A DNA stretch of 64,000 nucleotides from Phaeovulum sp. Its GTDB lineage: Bacteria; Pseudomonadota; Alphaproteobacteria; Rhodobacterales; Rhodobacteraceae. The stretch covers positions 1 through 64,000 of the forward strand of contig NZ_JAUXPI010000009.1 in assembly GCF_030684035.1 (NCBI RefSeq). The letters run 5' to 3'. Below, piece by piece: positions 60,114 through 64,000 of the stretch. Position 1 is the stretch's first letter. Every line of letters starts with the position of its first letter. Below the pieces are notes generated by a model that was not told the DNA's origin, made no database searches, and worked only from the letters and a program-made list of their open reading frames with translations. A program made the position numbers and the translations under genes.

Positions 60114-62564
60114 TCAGGCGCGCGGGCGCTCCGACTTCGGGTCGTAAAGCGGCGCAAGGCTTGCCCGCGCCGCGATCCGCTGGCCCGCCACCTCGATCTC
60201 GTAGCGCGCCGCCAGCATTTCCGCGCCGCTTTCGCCCGCATGCGTGCAGGGCACATAGCCAAGCCCGACCGAACCGCCAAGGCTGTGTCCATAGGCCCCC
60301 GAAGCCAGCACCCCGACAATCCGGCCGTCGCGCAGGATCGGCTCGTTGTGGTAAAGCATCGGCTCGGGGTCGCTGAGAAGGAATTGCACCAGGTGCCGTG
60401 TCAGCCCGGCCTCGCGCTTGCGCAGCACTGCCTCGCGGCCGATGAAGCCGCCCTTGTCGGTTGCGACGGCAAAGCCAAGCCCTGCCTCAAGCACATGATC
60501 TTCATCGGTGATGTCATGGCCAAAACTGCGATAGGCCTTTTCCATCCGGCACGAATTCATCGCGTGCAGCCCGCAAAGCCGCAGCCCCGCCGCCGTGCCC
60601 GCTTCGGTCAGCGCCTCGAACACATGCGCGGCCTGATCGGTTGAAACATATAGCTCCCAGCCCAGTTCGCCCACATAGCTGATCCGGTGCGCCCGCGCGA
60701 GACCCATGCCCACCTCGATTTCGCGTGCCGTGCCAAAGCCATGCGCGGCATTGGAAAGGTCGGCAGGTGAGCAGGCGGCGAGCACCTCGCGGGCGCGCGG
60801 CCCCATCAGGCAGAGCACCGCTTCGGCAGCGGTGACATCGGTGATGGTGGCGAGATCGCCGCCGAGGTTGCGGCGCAGCCATGCCAGATCGCGCTGCAAG
60901 GTGGCGGCGGGCACCACCAGCAAGAACGCCGTTTCGGAAAGCCGGGTGATCGTGAGGTCGGATTCGATACCGCCGCGCGCATTCAGCATCTGGCAATAGA
61001 CGATGCGCCCGTTGTCCACATCGATCTGCGCCGCTGCGACCCGCTCCAGAAACGCCAGCGCCCCCGGCCCCTCGACCCGGATCTTGCCGAAACTCGACAT
61101 GTCGATAAGGCCCACGCCCTGGCGCAGCGCCCGGTGCTCGGCTGCGGAGTTTTCAAACCAGTTCTGCCGCCCCCAGGAATAGCGGTATTCCGGCACCTCG
61201 CCCGCTGCCGCGAACCAGTTCGCCCGCTCCCACCCAGCGGTCTCGCCAAAGACCGCCCCGGCAGCCTTCAGATGTTCGTGCACCGGCGAGCGGCGGATGC
61301 CGCGCGCCGTGGCTGGCTGGCGGCAGGGGAAATGGTCGGCATAAAGAAGGCCCAGCGTTTCGCTGACCCTTTCGCGCAGATAGCGGCGGTTTTTCTGGAA
61401 AGGCTGGGCGCGGCGGATATCGACATCCCAAAGGTCGAAGGGCGGCTCGCCACCATCCATCCAGGAGGCCAGCGCCATGCCCGCGCCGCCCGACGAGACG
61501 ATGCCGATCGAGTTATACCCTGCCGCCACCCAGTAGCCGCTCAGCTCCGGGGCCTCGCCCAGATAATAGCGGTCGTCGGGGGTGAAGCTCTCTGGCCCGT
61601 TGAAAAACGTGTGAATCCCGGCGCTTGCAAGCATCGGCATGCGGTTGACAGCCGCTGCGAGGATCGGTTCGAAATGGTCGAAATCCTCGGGCAACTGATC
61701 AAAGCAGAAGCTTTCGGGAATTCCCTGCATGCCCCAGGGCTTGGCCTTTGGCTCGAACGCGCCCAGCAATATCTTGCCGGCATCCTCCTTGTAATAGGCG
61801 CATTCATCGGGCACCCGAAGCACCGGCAGCCTCTCAAGGCCCGCAATGGGTTCGGTGACGATGTAGAAATGTTCGCAAGCATGCAACGGCAGTGCCACGC
61901 TCGATGCCGCCGCCAGATCGCGGCCCCACATGCCGGCCGCGTTCACCACCAGATCAGCGGCAATGTGGCCCTGCGCCTCGCCCTGCACCCAGGTGACTCC
62001 GGTCACCCGGCCCGCCGCTTGCGTCACACTGGCAACTTTCACCCCCTCGGCGATCAGCGCGCCTTTCGCGCGCGCACCCTTGGCAAGCGCCAGCGCGATG
62101 TTGCCGGGGTCGGCCTGCCCGTCGGCTGGCAGATGCACCCCCATCGTTACGCCTTCGGTGTTCAGATGCGGATACATCGCCTTGATTTCGGCCAGCGAAA
62201 GCTCGGCCACCTCGACCCCGAAGGCCCGCGCCAGCCCGGCTTGCCGAAGCAATTCCTCGCGCCGCTCATTGGTCAGCGCCACCGAGATCGAGCCGCAGGC
62301 ACGAAAGCCGGTGGCAAGCCCGGTTTCGTCGCCAAGGCGCGCGTAAAGATCGGCGGAATACTTGGCCAGCCGGGTCATGTTGAGGCTGGCGCGCAACTGC
62401 CCGACCAGCCCGGCGGCATGCCATGTGGTGCCCGAAGTCAGCTTTTGGCGCTCCAACAGCACGATGTCGCGCCAGCCAAGGCGGGCGAGGTGATAGGCCA
62501 CCGAACAGCCCGAAATGCCGCCGCCAATGATGACGACGCGGGCAGAGGCAGGCAGGGCAATCAT
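60114..62564 (-). CDS. Dimethylglycine/sarcosine-dehydrogenase-like flavoprotein with GcvT domain
   Basis: An 816-residue two-domain enzyme. The N-terminal FAD domain starts VVIIGGGISGCSVAYHLARLGW (residues about 10-31), with KLTSGTTWHAAGLVG (His49, the usual site of covalent FAD attachment in dimethylglycine dehydrogenase). From about residue 430 a GcvT/aminomethyltransferase domain binds tetrahydrofolate (VGELGWELYVSTDQAAHVFEAL). It probably demethylates an N-methylated amine. It is convergent with the EF-G-like gene; ATG 62564. Confidence 0.9.
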   Translation of the reverse strand: MIALPASARVVIIGGGISGCSVAYHLARLGWRDIVLLERQKLTSGTTWHAAGLVGQLRASLNMTRLAKYSADLYARLGDETGLATGFRACGSISVALTNERREELLRQAGLARAFGVEVAELSLAEIKAMYPHLNTEGVTMGVHLPADGQADPGNIALALAKGARAKGALIAEGVKVASVTQAAGRVTGVTWVQGEAQGHIAADLVVNAAGMWGRDLAAASSVALPLHACEHFYIVTEPIAGLERLPVLRVPDECAYYKEDAGKILLGAFEPKAKPWGMQGIPESFCFDQLPEDFDHFEPILAAAVNRMPMLASAGIHTFFNGPESFTPDDRYYLGEAPELSGYWVAAGYNSIGIVSSGGAGMALASWMDGGEPPFDLWDVDIRRAQPFQKNRRYLRERVSETLGLLYADHFPCRQPATARGIRRSPVHEHLKAAGAVFGETAGWERANWFAAAGEVPEYRYSWGRQNWFENSAAEHRALRQGVGLIDMSSFGKIRVEGPGALAFLERVAAAQIDVDNGRIVYCQMLNARGGIESDLTITRLSETAFLLVVPAATLQRDLAWLRRNLGGDLATITDVTAAEAVLCLMGPRAREVLAACSPADLSNAAHGFGTAREIEVGMGLARAHRISYVGELGWELYVSTDQAAHVFEALTEAGTAAGLRLCGLHAMNSCRMEKAYRSFGHDITDEDHVLEAGLGFAVATDKGGFIGREAVLRKREAGLTRHLVQFLLSDPEPMLYHNEPILRDGRIVGVLASGAYGHSLGGSVGLGYVPCTHAGESGAEMLAARYEIEVAGQRIAARASLAPLYDPKSERPRA

Positions 62565-62687
62565 GGCGCACTCCGGGGTTCAAGGGAACGGTGCCAGAGT
62601 GCGGAGGCATGTGCGGAACTGCAACGCGATTCGGTGCCGCAGGCAGGCGGTAACTTTTGATTAACCATGCTGCGGCAGTCTCGCCGC

Positions 62688-63002
62688 ATGCGCAGCCCGC
62701 TTCTCGTCTTCGCCCTCGTCACCGCTTGCGCCTCGCCCGCGCCCGAGTTCTTTGGTGCCACCCGCCACGAGATCACGCTCGAAGGCATTCGCTTTGTCGT
62801 GCTGCACAAGGGAAACGCCGCCGAGGTGATCCGCATGGGTTATCTCGGCCGCGCCGAACGCGTGCCGGTGGCGGAACTGATGCTGCGCGCTGTCGCCGAG
62901 ACCACCGGCTGCCGGGTGCTGCCAGGAACTGTGGTCACCGGCCTGCCGGGTGATACCGGCGAGGCGCGGATGCGGCTTGCCTGCCCGGCCCCGACACCAT
63001 GA
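62688..63002 (+). CDS. Small lipoprotein of unknown function
   Basis: 104 residues. The N terminus MRSPLLVFALVTACASP is a lipoprotein signal (lipobox VTAC, Cys14). The remainder (IRFVVLHKGNAAEVIRMGYLG, with two further Cys) matches no family I recognise. ATG 62688 places the signal correctly. ATG 62667 is upstream in the same frame. Confidence 0.65.
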   Translation: MRSPLLVFALVTACASPAPEFFGATRHEITLEGIRFVVLHKGNAAEVIRMGYLGRAERVPVAELMLRAVAETTGCRVLPGTVVTGLPGDTGEARMRLACPAPTP

Positions 63003-63072
63003 CCCAGATCAATGTCGGGTCCCGGGAAACCTGTTTTTGTGCCCATGAAGCGCGCGCTTTCAGGAGGCTTAC

Positions 63073-63258
63073 ATGTTTCGTCTTGCATCACTGATCTACG
63101 CTGTTGCGGGCCCGACCCTTGCTGGTATTCTCATTGTCGTGGCGCTGAGCACCGGGCGCGATGGTCTGAACGCGATCCTGTATGCGGCAGCCATTGGCGC
63201 GGTGCTGGCGCTACCGGCGTCTTGGCTCGTGGCCAAGAAAATGCTCGCGACCGCCTGA
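63073..63258 (+). CDS. Small two-helix membrane protein
   Basis: 61 residues with two hydrophobic helices (LASLIYAVAGPTLAGILIVVAL and AILYAAAIGAVLALPASWLVA) and a basic end. AGGAGG lies just upstream of the start. Similar small proteins occur in Rhodobacteraceae, but the function is unknown. Confidence 0.65.
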   Translation: MFRLASLIYAVAGPTLAGILIVVALSTGRDGLNAILYAAAIGAVLALPASWLVAKKMLATA

Positions 63259-63333
63259 GATCGGCGACGGAAAGCCTTGTGGCGCACGTTGCACCCCAGG
63301 GTGCGACGGCGCGCTCTTGTATTTGAGGATAAT

Positions 63334-63822
63334 ATGCCAAACCCAACCGGATACTCCGCCTCGCAAATCTGGCTGCACTGGATCGTGGCGCTGCTGATCG
63401 TGCTGCAATTCGTGCTGAAAAACCCCATTTCCGAAGCCTGGCGCGCGATGGGCCGGGGCGAAGAGGTTGCGTTCAGCACGCTGATCGGGGCGCATGTGGC
63501 GGGTGGGCTGCTGGTGCTGGCGCTGGTGATCTGGCGGCTGGTGTTGCGCGTCACCCGAGGCGCGCCGCAACCGCCCGCCGAAGAATCGGCCCCGCTGAAG
63601 CTTGTGGCCAAGGCGACGCATGGGCTGCTTTACCTGCTGCTGATCGGCATGCCGGTTTCGGGCGCGACGGCATGGATTGGCGGCATTGAGGCTGCCGCCG
63701 GGGTCCATAGCGTGTTGAGGGTTCTGATGCTGCTTTTCGTGGCGCTCCATGTGGCGGGTGCGCTCTATCACCAGTTCGTGTTGAAAAACAAACTGCTGGC
63801 GCGGATGAAGCGCCCCGGCTAG
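63334..63822 (+). CDS. Cytochrome b561 family protein
   Basis: A 162-residue membrane cytochrome with four hydrophobic helices. Heme-ligand-type His residues occur in IWLHWIVALL, LIGAHVAGGLL, KATHGLLYLLL and VALHVAGALYHQFV, as in E. coli CybB (b561). It passes electrons from the quinol pool to a periplasmic acceptor. ATG 63334 has GAGGATA upstream. The last four bases of its stop region overlap the convergent hydrolase gene. Confidence 0.85.
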   Translation: MPNPTGYSASQIWLHWIVALLIVLQFVLKNPISEAWRAMGRGEEVAFSTLIGAHVAGGLLVLALVIWRLVLRVTRGAPQPPAEESAPLKLVAKATHGLLYLLLIGMPVSGATAWIGGIEAAAGVHSVLRVLMLLFVALHVAGALYHQFVLKNKLLARMKRPG

Positions 63823-64000
63823 GCGAGGAAACCGCGCACGATCTCTTCAAATTCGCGCGGGGCATCGGCGTGCAGCCAGTGCCCCGCGCCCGCAATTTCG
63901 CTGAACCGCGCCGCCGGAAACAGCGCAAGGATTGCGGCGTGGTGTTCAGGCCGGATGTAATCCGACAGCGCGCCTTTCACGAAAAGCGCCGGTCCCGCAA
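63819..64000 (-). CDS. Alpha/beta hydrolase, C-terminal fragment
   Basis: Reading leftwards from the window edge, 60 codons end at TAG (63819-63821). The sequence (FVKGALSDYIRPEHHAAILA, FPAARFSEIAGAGHWLHADA, PREFEEIVRGFLA) is the typical C terminus of an alpha/beta hydrolase, with the catalytic His in AGAGHWLH. The N-terminal nucleophile part is beyond the window. It converges with cytochrome b561. Confidence 0.8.
   Translation of the reverse strand, partial: AGPALFVKGALSDYIRPEHHAAILALFPAARFSEIAGAGHWLHADAPREFEEIVRGFLA

Overview
The window is high-GC DNA from an alphaproteobacterium, most likely a member of the Rhodobacteraceae. This rests on an Irr regulator with the HPH heme motif beside a fabA-fabB-fabI cluster, a Zur-znuABC locus, a yjbF-yjbH pair, two DctPQM TRAP systems, several ATGA-overlapping operons, and many FCD-type GntR regulators. 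No rRNA, tRNA, CRISPR array or phage module was seen. The only mobile DNA is the 5' end of an IS630-type transposase at the left edge.

Layout. 1-2.5 kb: IS630 fragment, a GbsR/MarR-like regulator, galactose mutarotase and a 2-dehydro-3-deoxygalactonokinase-like protein in one overlapping unit. 2.5-5.6 kb: zinc uptake, with znuA divergent from zur-znuC-znuB across two Zur-box-like palindromes. 5.7-9.2 kb: a secreted CAP-domain protein and the yjbF-yjbH envelope/exopolysaccharide pair. 9.3-19.4 kb: an RpiR-type regulator divergent from an operon encoding an N-formylglutamate-amidohydrolase-like enzyme, a TRAP transporter, a glutamine-synthetase-like ligase, an aldehyde dehydrogenase and an iron alcohol dehydrogenase, followed by a DadA-like oxidase. 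This looks like a gamma-glutamyl-protected amine or amino-alcohol degradation route. 19.4-26.6 kb: a LacI-controlled sugar ABC operon with an MGH1/GH63-like hydrolase and a PIG-L deacetylase. 26.6-31.4 kb: MFS transporter, rplY, pth, a serine hydrolase, a DUF2237 protein and a small secreted protein.

31.6-33.3 kb holds the most unusual item. A 91-residue Tat-signal protein carries eight perfect Ser-Glu-Pro repeats and a short Cys-containing tail. It is followed by a 403-residue fusion of an HPr-kinase-like ATPase with a PqqD peptide-binding domain. This resembles a minimal, undescribed peptide-modification (RiPP-like or phosphopeptide) unit. 33.3-36.4 kb: irr divergent from fabA-fabB-fabI. 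36.5-41.8 kb: an unknown membrane protein, a HAD-hydrolase/alpha-beta-hydrolase/threonine-dehydratase-like operon, and a large membrane-anchored Ala/Pro-rich protein. 41.9-44.7 kb: a secreted SUMF1-like protein with a secreted partner that may be NAGPA-like.

44.9-57.5 kb is a carbohydrate-acid catabolic region. It has a GntR-FGGY kinase-isomerase unit, two further GntR regulators, and an aroE-terminated TRAP operon divergent from aroQ, a Gfo/Idh/MocA dehydrogenase, an HpaI-type aldolase and an AEC transporter. 57.5-58.2 kb is a 687-base stretch with little support for genes. 58.2-64 kb: an EF-G-like GTPase with altered nucleotide-binding motifs, a dimethylglycine/sarcosine-dehydrogenase-like flavoprotein, a small lipoprotein, a small membrane protein, cytochrome b561, and the 3' end of an alpha/beta hydrolase running off the right edge.
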